From assembly GCF_900232865.1 (NCBI RefSeq), contig NZ_OCTS01000003.1:245464-309463 (forward strand): a stretch of DNA of 64,000 nucleotides. Reading direction: 5' to 3'. The DNA is from Corynebacterium dentalis. Lineage in GTDB: Bacteria; Actinomycetota; Actinomycetes; Mycobacteriales; Mycobacteriaceae. Under the pieces are notes generated by a model. That model searched no databases, had not been told where the DNA came from, and worked only from the letters and a program-made list of their open reading frames with translations. Shown here in pieces: positions 45,767-54,333 of this stretch (positions are counted from its first letter, which is position 1; the number at the start of each line of letters is the position of its first letter). Both the position numbers and the translations under genes were made by a program.

Positions 45767-47215
45767 ATGAATCCTCGCCCTGGCGAGCCTTCTGGCTCGG
45801 ATGACTACGCACTGGACCGAAACGGCAAACCCATCGTGGACCGCTTCGGCAGGCCAGTGCCCAGGCGCTCTCCCCTGTCCAAGGTCGAGGATCTCCCCAA
45901 GCCAAAGGAGCAGCCTCGGCCGCCGAAGTATCGACGCAGCTCCACCTCGCGCGACGTGCCTCGGGACATCCCGCGCACAGATTCGCCCCGGCGCGAGTCA
46001 GGCCGCCACCGGCCACCCCACACTGAAGTGCCTCGGGCCGCGCCTCTGCCGCCTTCGAACGTTGGTTCCCATCGCAGCAGTCTTCGCGACGACGCACGCG
46101 ATTATCCGCGAGACTACGCTCAGCAGCCTCGCAGCTACGAACAGCCTCGCCCGGAGGCCGGATATGAGATCCCCTCACGCAGACAAGAGCGTATGGCTCG
46201 GATCGGAAGCCAGGCGTGGGAAGGTCGGCGTCGGAAAGAAAAAGAACCCTTCCCCCGCATCGGCGGACGCGGACCTGCATCGCGATCACCCCGCAGGCGC
46301 CGGAACTTCAGCGTCTTCAAGACCCTCGGCGCACTGCTGCTTGTCTTGGTGGTGCTGCTGGTGGGCACGGGAATTTGGATCGACACGTCCCTCAACCGCA
46401 CCGATGCGCTGCAAAAATACGACGGCCGCGTGGGCAACACCGCGGGCACCAACTGGCTGCTGGTAGGCAGCGATTCCCGCGCAGGCTTAAGCAACGAGGA
46501 CGCAGACCGCCTGATGGCAGGCGAACTCGACGAGAGCACCGGGCGCACGGACACCATCATGGTGGTCCACATCCCCACGTTCGGCGGCAAACCCACGATG
46601 GTCAGCTTCCCCCGCGATAGCTGGGTCAACATCCCCGGCTACGGAGAAAATAAGATCAACCAGGCGTTCTCCTTGGGCGGCCCCGCGCTGCTGCAGCAAA
46701 CCATAGAGGAGCGCACCGGCATGCGCATCGACCACTACGCGGAGATCGGCTTCGGTGGCTTCGCAAACGTGGTGGACAGCGTGGGCGGCATCAACATGTG
46801 CCTCGACGAACCACTCCAAGACCCGATGGCGGGCATCGACCTGCAGGCGGGATGCCAGGACATGGACGGCCCCGCGGCACTGGGTTACGTGCGCTCCCGC
46901 TACGCCTCGGCCAACGGAGACCTGGACAGAGTGGAGCGCCAGCGGCAGTTCCTGTCTGCGCTAAGCACCAAGCTGAGCTCCCCTACAACGATCTTCAACC
47001 CGTTCCGCTCACTGCCCGCGATCGATGCGCTGACCAGCTCTTTGACGGTCAACGATAGCGACCATGTGTGGCACCTCGCGGGCCTAGCGTTCGCGCTGGC
47101 GCGCGGGGCGGAACAGGAAACCGTGCCGATCAGCGGCCCGCTGGAAACCTACGCGGGCAGTGCCCTGCAGTGGGATGATGCGGCAGCGGACCAACTGTTT
47201 GAATCCCTGAAGTAG
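45767..47215 (+). CDS. lcpB: LytR-CpsA-Psr family protein (arabinogalactan-peptidoglycan ligase type)
   Basis: A 482-aa LCP protein. A 185-residue Arg/Pro/Ser-rich cytoplasmic tail precedes one TM helix (FKTLGALLLVLVVLLVGTGIWI), then the extracytoplasmic LCP domain: WLLVGSDSRAG, RTDTIMVVHI, MVSFPRDSWVNIPGYGENKINQAFSLGG with the catalytic Arg and Asp residues, VVDSVGGINMCL and ALGYVRSRYASANGDLDRVERQRQFL. LCP enzymes attach polyprenyl-linked wall polymers such as arabinogalactan to peptidoglycan. The position near pheA matches C. glutamicum lcpB (from memory), while lcpA lies elsewhere. A 9/10 match to the TCCGACGCCA repeat lies in the disordered tail (EGRRRKEKE). Confidence 0.92.
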   Translation: MNPRPGEPSGSDDYALDRNGKPIVDRFGRPVPRRSPLSKVEDLPKPKEQPRPPKYRRSSTSRDVPRDIPRTDSPRRESGRHRPPHTEVPRAAPLPPSNVGSHRSSLRDDARDYPRDYAQQPRSYEQPRPEAGYEIPSRRQERMARIGSQAWEGRRRKEKEPFPRIGGRGPASRSPRRRRNFSVFKTLGALLLVLVVLLVGTGIWIDTSLNRTDALQKYDGRVGNTAGTNWLLVGSDSRAGLSNEDADRLMAGELDESTGRTDTIMVVHIPTFGGKPTMVSFPRDSWVNIPGYGENKINQAFSLGGPALLQQTIEERTGMRIDHYAEIGFGGFANVVDSVGGINMCLDEPLQDPMAGIDLQAGCQDMDGPAALGYVRSRYASANGDLDRVERQRQFLSALSTKLSSPTTIFNPFRSLPAIDALTSSLTVNDSDHVWHLAGLAFALARGAEQETVPISGPLETYAGSALQWDDAAADQLFESLK

Positions 47216-47226
47216 GCCCGCCTTTT

Positions 47227-47247
47227 CGGGTCCAGGGGCGGGACCCG
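47227..47247 (+). terminator. Weak hairpin after lcpB
   Basis: CGGGTCC, loop AGGGGCG, GGACCCG: a perfect 7-bp stem 12 bp after the lcpB stop, without a following T run. It may stop transcripts from either side between the convergent genes. Confidence 0.35.
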
Positions 47248-47289
47248 GCAGGGTAAAACCACGCTGGCGCTAACGCGTACTAGCAGTCC

Positions 47290-48204
47290 CTAGCGGATCG
47301 TCACTTCCCGAGAAATGATGGTCTGCTTGGATTTGTGCTCATCGGCGGACAGTGCCTCAGAGTTGCCCAGGGCTGCAGAGATCTTGGTCTCCAGTGCCTC
47401 GAGTCCCGCGACCCAATCGCTGGACTCGCGGGTGTTGTCCAGGTCCCAGACCGGCACCAGGATGCCGTGTGTGCGGAACACACCAGCGAACTTGGAGCCC
47501 TCGCCCAAGTGAAGGTCGCCTGCAGCGTGCACGCGAGCCAGGGCATTGATCAGCTCGGATTCTGATTCGGGGCGAACCCAGCGGATGTGTGCCTTCTCGC
47601 CTGGGTCGATCCACCATGCAGCGCCGGAGATCTTCGCTTCGACGCGAGCAGATGGCAGCACGGAATCATTAGCCTGCTGCAGGGTGGAGGCCACCTGTGG
47701 GTTGCTCAGGGCTTCCTCGGTCAACCACCAGTTGAAGTCCTGCGCCACCACGATTTCTGGCTTAGCGGAAGGGTCCAGCAGGTCAGTCAGCTCTGGCTGG
47801 GTGCCGTCTGCAATGCCCACGTCCAAGCTCTCGCCGGGCCTGGCGTTGATGGCCCAGTTCAGGGCGAATGCGAGGTCGCGGTTGGGGTTGTCGCCCCGGC
47901 GCTGGGATTGCAGAGCCACAAATGCCTCGCCGCCGTCTTCCTCAGAGCGCACCAGTGCGGACACGGCTCCGGGGAGCACCGTCGCGATGCTGACCTTGCG
48001 GTCTGCACCCTTGACGCCTGCAACGAAGTGCGCGGAGGGGACGAACTCCTGGAGGGCGACGAGGTCCGCCTCGGCCGCGAAGTCGCCGTATGGGCGCTCG
48101 TCCTTGGCCAACTGGACACGCTCAGCGGCGCGAGCTGCCAGCTTTGCTTGGCGTCGGCTCATGCCTTCGGGCAGGTTTTCTTGGTTCTTTTTCTTCTTAG
48201 CCAC
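47290..48204 (-). CDS. DUF5926 family protein
   Basis: A 304-aa cytoplasmic protein with a basic lysine-rich beginning (MAKKKKNQENLPEGMSRRQAKLAARAAERVQL) followed by a globular domain with features of the DUF5926 actinobacterial family (VATVLPGAVSALVR-like and LAFALNWAINARPGESLDVGI, WWIDPGEKAHIRWVRPESESELINALARVHAAG). Function unknown. The GTG start is preceded at 7 nt by a TAGAAT hexamer, so the transcript is probably leaderless. A 9/10 match to the repeat (TGGCGTCGGC) lies at 48149-48158 within the basic N-terminus. Confidence 0.88.
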   Translation of the reverse strand: MAKKKKNQENLPEGMSRRQAKLAARAAERVQLAKDERPYGDFAAEADLVALQEFVPSAHFVAGVKGADRKVSIATVLPGAVSALVRSEEDGGEAFVALQSQRRGDNPNRDLAFALNWAINARPGESLDVGIADGTQPELTDLLDPSAKPEIVVAQDFNWWLTEEALSNPQVASTLQQANDSVLPSARVEAKISGAAWWIDPGEKAHIRWVRPESESELINALARVHAAGDLHLGEGSKFAGVFRTHGILVPVWDLDNTRESSDWVAGLEALETKISAALGNSEALSADEHKSKQTIISREVTIR

Positions 48205-48211
48205 GGCGCCG

Positions 48212-48217
48212 ATTCTA
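48212..48217 (-). promoter_or_regulatory. -10 hexamer of the DUF5926 gene, leaderless type
   Basis: TAGAAT on the minus strand ends 7 nt before the GTG at 48204. It overlaps the end of the upstream glpQ gene. Confidence 0.5.
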
Positions 48218-49054
48218 GCCGGTTAACCACCGCGAACGCTCAGGCGCCCTGACCTGGCCCGTCACTTTGCTCCGAGGCGCGTTTCCCGCGCGCGCTGCTT
48301 CTTCGTCATCGCGCCACATCCGGGCACGGCCGGGGTAGTTCGTCGCTAGCCACGTGACACCCAGCCGTGCTGACCAGCGCACTTCGTCTTCTTTATCGGC
48401 GGTCCACGCGTAGGTGCTCAGGCCGCGCCGCCCGATGATGTCTGGGCGCAGCCGCGCCTTGGCTATGGATAGCCCGTGTGCATTGGCCACTCCCATGGCT
48501 TCCATGCCGGGGTGGATCATGCGCTGGTATTCCCGGCGCAGCAAAATCCTGTGGATCTCCGGGTTGATCAGCTTGTATCGCACGAGCGATTGCGGACTGA
48601 AGGAGATCAGGTTGATGTGCGGATCGCGGTCCAGACGCGCCTTTTGCAGCTCTTCGTGCAGGCGATGCTCCACCTGTGCGCCGTAGCGGTTGGGGTGTTT
48701 GGTCTCGATGAACATCTCTCGCAGGCCATCGCCGATGTTCTGCGAGCGCGTGTCCTGGTAGAGCTCCAGCAGCTCAGCCAGTGTCATGACGCGCGCGGGT
48801 TCTTCCGGCGTGCCGATGTTCAACTCGCGCATTTCCGCCAGCGTCATGGTGGAGACGATTCCCTGCCCACGCCCCAATTTTTCCACGGTGACGCGTTCCA
48901 TCGTGCGGTCGTGGAAACACACCAAGTGCCCATCGCGGGCGAGGCGGATATCGCATTCCAGCCCGTCAGCGCCCCGTTCCACCGCGAGTTCGTAGGCACC
49001 GATGGTGTGCTCCGGCCGTTCTCCGGATGCTCCTCGGTGCGCCACAATTTTCAT
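48215..49054 (-). CDS. glpQ1: Glycerophosphodiester phosphodiesterase
   Basis: A 279-aa cytosolic GDPD of the TIM-barrel family. Catalytic His in IVAHRGASGERPEHTIGAYELAVERGADGLECDIRLARDGHLVCFHD (split into motifs HRG, ENT-like EHT, E-x-D and HD), and the later FIETKHPNRYG metal ligand. It cleaves glycerophosphodiesters to glycerol-3-phosphate and an alcohol. No signal peptide is seen. The neighbouring gene order (DUF5926, glpQ1, ldh, sodA) resembles that in C. glutamicum. A 131-bp gap separates it from ldh. Confidence 0.93.
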   Translation of the reverse strand: MKIVAHRGASGERPEHTIGAYELAVERGADGLECDIRLARDGHLVCFHDRTMERVTVEKLGRGQGIVSTMTLAEMRELNIGTPEEPARVMTLAELLELYQDTRSQNIGDGLREMFIETKHPNRYGAQVEHRLHEELQKARLDRDPHINLISFSPQSLVRYKLINPEIHRILLRREYQRMIHPGMEAMGVANAHGLSIAKARLRPDIIGRRGLSTYAWTADKEDEVRWSARLGVTWLATNYPGRARMWRDDEEAARAGNAPRSKVTGQVRAPERSRWLTG

Positions 49055-49185
49055 ACAGTCTTTTTTAGTCGCTTTCTGTTGATCTGTGCAGTTGGGAGCG
49101 CCCGGTTCGCCTTTTGTTCACCGTCTTTTTACCCGACGCCCCACTCCGCCCCTTCTTTCGCGGGGTGCCCCCATCCCGCTGGGGT

Positions 49186-50139
49186 TTACAGCCCCGCCTC
49201 ACGCATGACTGTGCGCAGCACGTCCGCGGAGTGGGCAAACTTTTGAGACTCGTCCTCATCGAGATCAAGCTCCACCACGTGTCGCACACCCCGGCGGTCA
49301 ATGACCGCCGGGGTGCCGATGTACACGTCGTCCAGCCCATAGTGGCCTTCCAGCAGCGCGGATACAGGCAGAACCACGTCCTGGTTGTGGAAGATAGCCT
49401 GAGTGATGCGCGCTAGTCCCATGCCGATGCCGAAGCTTGTGGAACCTTTGGCCTGGATGATCTCGTAGGCCGCATCACGCGTCTGCTCAAAGATATGGTC
49501 CGCCTCGCTGGGAGTGGAGGCCTCCATCTGTGCAGTGAGCATCCGCTGCAGTGGCACACCGCCGGCACTTCCTGCGGAGAGCACCGGCAGTTCAGTATCG
49601 CCGTGCTCACCGATCACGTACGCGTGCACCGAAGTAGGAGCCAGATCCAGATAACGTCCCAGCGCGTAGCGATAGCGCGCGGTATCCAAAATTGTGCCGG
49701 AGCCAATCACCTGGCTCGATGGCAGCCCGGACAACTTCCACGTCGCGTAGCTCAAGATGTCCACGGGATTCGTGGCCACCAGGAAAATCCCATTGAAACC
49801 CGAAACCATAACCTTGCCCACGATGTCTTCAAAGATGGCGACATTCCGTCCCACCAAGTCCAGCCGAGTCTCGCCCGGCTTCTGGGCTACTCCGGCGCAG
49901 TTGACGACAAGGGCGGCGTCCGCACAATCTTCGTAAGAACCCACGGAAACATGGACGGAATGACCAGCCCACGGCACCGCGTGGTTGAGGTCTTGAACGT
50001 GCCCCCACGTCTTACGTTCATTGATATCAATGATGGCCAGGTGATCGCACAAACCCTGGTTAACCAGCGCGTAGGCATAAGCCACACCTACGTCCCCCGC
50101 GCCGATTAGGACAATTTTGGTTCCTGTTGTCAGGCTCAT
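49186..50139 (-). CDS. ldh: L-lactate dehydrogenase
   Basis: A 317-aa NAD-dependent L-lactate dehydrogenase interconverting pyruvate and lactate. NAD-binding [21 protein letters not shown] at residues about 9-29, [19 protein letters not shown] with the mobile-loop Arg, [18 protein letters not shown], and the proton-relay histidine in [15 protein letters not shown]. The start is ATG at 50139 (MSLTTGTK); the frame runs on far upstream through antisense sodA sequence and that part is not coding. TAGGGT lies 7 nt upstream of the start, though the spacer GAGAGGT could also serve as a ribosome site. Confidence 0.96.
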   Translation of the reverse strand: MSLTTGTKIVLIGAGDVGVAYAYALVNQGLCDHLAIIDINERKTWGHVQDLNHAVPWAGHSVHVSVGSYEDCADAALVVNCAGVAQKPGETRLDLVGRNVAIFEDIVGKVMVSGFNGIFLVATNPVDILSYATWKLSGLPSSQVIGSGTILDTARYRYALGRYLDLAPTSVHAYVIGEHGDTELPVLSAGSAGGVPLQRMLTAQMEASTPSEADHIFEQTRDAAYEIIQAKGSTSFGIGMGLARITQAIFHNQDVVLPVSALLEGHYGLDDVYIGTPAVIDRRGVRHVVELDLDEDESQKFAHSADVLRTVMREAGL

Positions 50140-50146
50140 ACCTCTC

Positions 50147-50152
50147 ACCCTA
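50147..50152 (-). promoter_or_regulatory. -10 hexamer of ldh
   Basis: TAGGGT on the minus strand ends 7 nt before the ldh ATG. Confidence 0.4.
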
Positions 50153-50292
50153 GTTCGCGGCAAGACAACCGTCAGTGCAAGTCGCACTTCGCGCAATCCT
50201 GTCCTGCGAAGCAAAAAATACTTGCGAGGATCACCAAACGAGGGGACACTGGAATATGTAACTAAGAACACACGTGAAGGGAAGTATTCATC

Positions 50293-50895
50293 ATGACTAA
50301 GTATGAATTGCCAGAGCTGGATTACGCTTACGACGCTCTCGAGCCACACATCTCCGGTGAGATCATGGAGCTTCACCACACGAAGCACCACCAGAACTAC
50401 GTCAACGGCGCTAACGCTGCCCTGGACAAGCTGCAGGCTGCACGCGAAAACGGCGAGATCGCCGGCGTGGTAACCGCACTGTCTAAGGACTTGGCTTTCA
50501 ACTTGGGTGGCCACACCAACCACTCCCTGTTCTGGAAGAACCTGTCCCCTAACGGTGGCGGCGAGCCAACCGGTGAGCTGGCTGAGGCCATCAACCGCGA
50601 CTTCGGTTCCTTCGAGAAGTTCCAGGAGCACTTCAACGGAGCTGCACTGGGTCTGCAGGGCTCCGGCTGGGCAGTCCTGGGTTACGACCACGTTGCCGAC
50701 CGTCTGGTCATCGAGCAGATGACTGACCAGCAGGGCAACCTGTCCATTAACCTGACCCCACTGCTGCTGCTGGATATGTGGGAGCACGCTTTCTACCTCC
50801 AGTACAAGAACGTGAAGGCTGACTACGTCAAGGCCGTATGGAACGTCTTCAACTGGGACGAAGTTGCAACCCGCTTCGAGGCTGCAAAGAAGTAA
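50293..50895 (+). CDS. sodA: Superoxide dismutase (Mn/Fe type)
   Basis: A 200-aa Mn/Fe superoxide dismutase that detoxifies superoxide. Metal ligands are visible: His27 region [11 protein letters not shown], His in [13 protein letters not shown], and Asp/His in [17 protein letters not shown]. No signal peptide. The start has GAAGGGA 9 nt upstream; a TATGTAACT-like -10 lies further up. A strong terminator follows, so it is monocistronic. Codon use is strongly biased to preferred codons, in keeping with high expression. Confidence 0.97.
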   Translation: MTKYELPELDYAYDALEPHISGEIMELHHTKHHQNYVNGANAALDKLQAARENGEIAGVVTALSKDLAFNLGGHTNHSLFWKNLSPNGGGEPTGELAEAINRDFGSFEKFQEHFNGAALGLQGSGWAVLGYDHVADRLVIEQMTDQQGNLSINLTPLLLLDMWEHAFYLQYKNVKADYVKAVWNVFNWDEVATRFEAAKK

Positions 50896-50920
50896 AGGAA
50901 GGCATAGCGCTTCTTTACTA

Positions 50921-50959
50921 AAAAGCTCCCCGCAATCTGCACGTTTGCGGGGAGCTTTT
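50921..50959 (+). terminator. Rho-independent terminator after sodA
   Basis: AAAAGCTCCCCGCA and TGCGGGGAGCTTTT form a perfect 14-bp stem around an 11-nt loop, ending in TTTTCTTTG, 26 bp after the sodA stop. The A/T flanks also allow function for the convergent msrA gene. Confidence 0.92.
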
Positions 50960-50991
50960 CTTTGCCTTCTCTATGCCTTTTCTATGCCTTC

Positions 50992-51693
50992 TTACAGCAC
51001 GCCGGTTTGGCAGGTCACACCGTTGGGGCCGTGGTTGCAGTAGCCTGCCGGGTTCTTGTGCAGGTACTGCTGGTGCTCGTCCTCTGCCAGGTAGTAGCGG
51101 CCATCCCCTACCTCGCTGAGCAGTCCCACTTCGGTGGTTAGCTCGCCAAAGCCGGCCTCGGCAAAGTTGGCGGACCAGGCCTGCAGCGCCGCGCGCACTC
51201 GCTCGAGCTGCTCCGATGAACTGGCGTACACGGCAGAGCGGTACTGGGTCCCCACGTCATTGCCTTGGCGGTCGCCGAGGGTCGGGTCGTGATTTTCGAA
51301 CATCACCTTGAGTAGTTCTTCCACGCTCACCTGCTCTGGGTCGAAGACCACGCGCACAGCCTCGGTGTGCCCTGTCCGCCCAGTGCATACTTCCCGGTAC
51401 GTGGGGTTCTTAGTGAATCCGCCGGCGTAGCCCACGGACGTTCCCAGCACGCCGTCAACGTCCCAGTACATGCGCTCGGCTCCCCAGAAGCAGCCCATGC
51501 CCACCACAATCTCGTCCGCCCCAGCAGGGAAGTCTTCCACTCCGCCCAGAGAGGTGCCCAGCACGGGATTTGGTTGTGGGTGCTCGAGAACAGGGTGCCG
51601 CCCACCCTTGAGCGCCGTCTCCGCGGTCACACGCTCGGCCCTATACGGTCCAGAGGAGTTCAGCGCCGCGATGCGTTCCAAGAAGCTTGCCAT
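50992..51693 (-). CDS. msrA: Peptide methionine-S-sulfoxide reductase MsrA
   Basis: A 233-aa MsrA repairing methionine-S-sulfoxide in proteins. The catalytic cysteine is C68 in VGMGCFWGAERMYWDVDGV, followed by GYAGGFTKNPTYREVCTGRTGHTEAVRVVFDP. Further cysteines near the C-terminus (YCNHGPNGVTCQTGVL) act as resolving residues regenerated by thioredoxin or mycothiol/mycoredoxin in related enzymes. It lies beside sodA in a convergent oxidative-stress pair. Confidence 0.96.
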   Translation of the reverse strand: MASFLERIAALNSSGPYRAERVTAETALKGGRHPVLEHPQPNPVLGTSLGGVEDFPAGADEIVVGMGCFWGAERMYWDVDGVLGTSVGYAGGFTKNPTYREVCTGRTGHTEAVRVVFDPEQVSVEELLKVMFENHDPTLGDRQGNDVGTQYRSAVYASSSEQLERVRAALQAWSANFAEAGFGELTTEVGLLSEVGDGRYYLAEDEHQQYLHKNPAGYCNHGPNGVTCQTGVL

Positions 51694-51738
51694 GATGCGT
51701 CCTTTCCTTTTTCTTAGCCGCCGTTTCGATGCAAAGGT

Positions 51739-53451
51739 TCAGAGCCCGTTGATTCCTGGGGCTCCAGCGCGCAGCCACGCCCGCACATGGGAGGTGGCCA
51801 CGCAGTCATCGGCGTTATACCGCTCGAGTGTACGACGCGCCGCCAATCTGCCTCGGCTGTCCAAACCAATGGCCTGTTCAAACAGGTCCACGGCCGCTTT
51901 GCCGTCCACACCTTCCTGGCTGAAGGTGAACCCTGCCAGCGGTGCCACGGATTTCAGCCCCAGCGAGCCTGTCCCCGCGAGGGCCTTTTTTACCAGCCGG
52001 AATAGGTCGCACCATGCGTCGGACTCAATGAGCGCATCCACCTCCTCCTTGCGCGGCATGAGCACCACGCGGCCGTCGTCCAACGTGTATTCGCGTCCGC
52101 CGAAGCGCTGCGCGTAGGTACGCAACCAGTAGTTTTCGCCTTGCGCGGCGTACACCCAGACCCGCAGGCGCCGTCCGTGCGCGTCCGCAGATGCCCGGCG
52201 CGCCTGCAGCCAGGCCCAGAATTCGGCCACGTGCGCGCCCTCGTCGCCGTGGGCGGAGAAATCGCCGAAGCCGACATAGGAGGAGCCATCGAATGTGCCC
52301 CAGAGGAAGGTGCCGCGTTGCGGGTGGGCCTCCATGTCCACATCAAGATCCACCACATCCCGCAGTTCTTCCACCATGGGCATCTGGCCGTGCGCGGGCA
52401 TGTGGAACTCGTGCCCACCCCACAGTTCCGTGTCGGTGATCCAGCGTTTCAGTGGTCTGCGGCGTGCCACTTCGCCGTTCATCCACGCTTCCGCCAGCGC
52501 GCTCTGCTCACTGTCTTTTTCGGCGGCGAGCTCTGGCAAGGTGTTGATCCCGCGTTCCCGCACGGCTCGGTTGCGGTCGCCTGGCAGCATGAGCGAAACG
52601 TCCAGGCTTTCCAGAAGCTGAGCGCGGCAGTGGTTGTGAAATTCACACACGGCACATTCCCGCACGCGGCTGGGCGCGGTGGGGGTGGGCTCAGACAAGG
52701 CCGTGAGCAGGCCGGTACGCAAAGGAGCGCCGGGGAAGAAGTAGCACTGCTCTTGCTGGTTGGCGACGTGTCCGATCAGCCCTACCTCCGGCGCGGCAAA
52801 TCCCCATTGCTCGAGGATGACATGCGCCATGGCCAGCTGTTGGCCTTCTTTAGCGATGGCACGGTGTCGGTAGGGCACGGATATTCCCTGCGACAGGCTC
52901 AGTCCACTCAGCGGCACGGCGAGGCAGTCCGCGCGTTGGGTTTTCTTGGCGGCGCGCGCCACGCTGTGTGCAGAGATCAACACCGGTGCATACGCCAAGC
53001 CCGGGTCCGCGCCGAAGCCTGCGTCGCGCCGGACCAGCAGGTCCACGGTCGCGGCCATCGGCCCGTGTTCCAGCGTGGCGCCAACAATCAACCGCGTTCC
53101 CGCAGCCATGGCCTCCAGAGTGTCCTCCACGGCGTGGTCTCCGCGCTCGATATCCACTCGCGTGGGGATGAGTTTGTCGCCACGCCTCGGTGCTTTCGGC
53201 AGGCTGGCCAGCACTTCTTGTTTCCTCGCCCGGCTGGAGATCCGGTGGCTGAGCCGCTCCACGGTCTGTTCGAGGTCGTATGCCGTGCGCATCCGGGTGG
53301 GTGAGTTGAGATTTATTGCCCGACGCAATACTCCCCTATGCCTGCACCCCACCAAGTCTTCTGGGTGCATCGGTTCCACGGGCACCTCCTCAAGGGATGC
53401 GCCTGCGGCGTCCCTTGAGGTTTGGTGAGCGGAGGAAGGTGTGGAAGTCAC
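51739..53451 (-). CDS. TM0106-family RecB-like nuclease with putative Fe-S cysteines and RNase H-like domain
   Basis: A 570-aa protein. The N-terminal half is a RecB-type nuclease fold (conserved GATLEHGPMAATVDLLVRRD with the acidic metal ligands) framed by four cysteines suited to a Fe-S cluster: one in DLVGCRHRGVL near residue 36 and three in ECAVCEFHNHC near 268. The C-terminal half has a DEDD-like exonuclease domain (VVDLDVDMEAHPQRGTFLWGTF and YNADDCVATSHV), the architecture of the TM0106 family. DNA processing or repair is likely but untested. An alternative start is near MHPEDL (residue 28). It is monocistronic, upstream of msrA by 45 bp. Confidence 0.85.
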   Translation of the reverse strand: MTSTPSSAHQTSRDAAGASLEEVPVEPMHPEDLVGCRHRGVLRRAINLNSPTRMRTAYDLEQTVERLSHRISSRARKQEVLASLPKAPRRGDKLIPTRVDIERGDHAVEDTLEAMAAGTRLIVGATLEHGPMAATVDLLVRRDAGFGADPGLAYAPVLISAHSVARAAKKTQRADCLAVPLSGLSLSQGISVPYRHRAIAKEGQQLAMAHVILEQWGFAAPEVGLIGHVANQQEQCYFFPGAPLRTGLLTALSEPTPTAPSRVRECAVCEFHNHCRAQLLESLDVSLMLPGDRNRAVRERGINTLPELAAEKDSEQSALAEAWMNGEVARRRPLKRWITDTELWGGHEFHMPAHGQMPMVEELRDVVDLDVDMEAHPQRGTFLWGTFDGSSYVGFGDFSAHGDEGAHVAEFWAWLQARRASADAHGRRLRVWVYAAQGENYWLRTYAQRFGGREYTLDDGRVVLMPRKEEVDALIESDAWCDLFRLVKKALAGTGSLGLKSVAPLAGFTFSQEGVDGKAAVDLFEQAIGLDSRGRLAARRTLERYNADDCVATSHVRAWLRAGAPGINGL

Positions 53452-53576
53452 GATGCTTATACATCTTAGGAGCTGGGTAACTTACGACACATTCTGGGAC
53501 GGCCGACTACAGTGGATAACTGTTCAATACAATGACGGTCAAGAAGTAAAACGATCACACGATAGCTCGGAGAGAC

Positions 53577-54206
53577 ATGGGACTGTTCAGCACACTGCGC
53601 AAGCGCCGCCAAGAAAAGAAGGCGGCTATGCGTGCCGCAAAGGTGCGCGCTAGGGCAGAGGCGAAGGCCGATGCCAAGTTGGAGAAGCAGAAGGAAAAGT
53701 ACCTTCGCAAGACTGCCAAGCAGGTGCGCAAGGCCGATAACAAGGAACTGAAGAACCGCCGTAAGCACGAGGAGAAGATGGCTCAAGCTGCCCTCGAGCA
53801 GATCAAGGCCGGCAACTTCAACGGTGGCAATGTAACTCGTTACGTCGGTGCAGCTCGCGTGGCTATTCCTGCGCTTTTGCCTTTGGCCTACCGCGGAATC
53901 ACCCAGATGCAGGCGTCGAATGAAAAGAGCCGTGCCCAGCACTCGGACGTCCCAGTTTCGGAGATGGCCAAGTACAGCGGCGATGGTGCTGCGCAAAAGG
54001 CTCGCATCGCGAAGCTGCGCAAGGAGCTCAAGGATGATTCTTTGCCTGGCGGTTTCGCCAAGGACGCAGAGGACCAGCTGGATCAGCTGGACAAGGCCGT
54101 GGATAGCACGCGCACGATGAATGAGAACCAGACGCGTAACGCACTGAAGGCGGTTACTCGCGAGCTGGATCTGGTGGAAAACCAGCTGCGCATCAAGCGT
54201 GGCTAA
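53577..54206 (+). CDS. DUF6474 family coiled-coil protein
   Basis: A 209-aa highly charged protein. Residues 1-80 are almost entirely Lys/Arg/Ala/Glu helix (MGLFSTLRKRRQEKKAAMRAAKVRARAEAKADAKLE), predicted coiled coil; a hydrophobic segment RVAIPALLPLAYRGITQM near 105-122 may touch the membrane; the C-terminal part is again helical with heptads (EDQLDQLDKAVDSTRT, TRELDLVENQLRIKRG). Matches DUF6474 as far as I recall. GGAGAG precedes the ATG. Function unknown. Confidence 0.8.
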   Translation: MGLFSTLRKRRQEKKAAMRAAKVRARAEAKADAKLEKQKEKYLRKTAKQVRKADNKELKNRRKHEEKMAQAALEQIKAGNFNGGNVTRYVGAARVAIPALLPLAYRGITQMQASNEKSRAQHSDVPVSEMAKYSGDGAAQKARIAKLRKELKDDSLPGGFAKDAEDQLDQLDKAVDSTRTMNENQTRNALKAVTRELDLVENQLRIKRG

Positions 54207-54245
54207 TTGCCCACTAGGCATCTGCCCTTCTCCCAGCCCCTGATT

Positions 54246-54262
54246 GCCCCCTTTTGGGGCTT
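54246..54262 (+). terminator. Short GC hairpin after the DUF6474 gene
   Basis: GCCCCCTTTTGGGGC followed by TTTG, 40 bp after the stop. Short stem (6 bp) and short T run, so only moderately convincing. Confidence 0.5.
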
Positions 54263-54333
54263 TGCGGTTAATTCAGACCCGTCAGGGGCTGTTTCGCGCT
54301 GCACAATGGCCTGCGGCGTGCTGTCATTCTGTT

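Noticed and set aside
49065..49185. Clear terminator between ldh and glpQ1
   Set aside because: Several C/G tracts can pair, but no single stem with a T-run is convincing.
50140..50787. N-terminal extension of ldh by over 200 codons
   Set aside because: Antisense of sodA and its promoter; Ldh homologues begin at the ATG at 50139.
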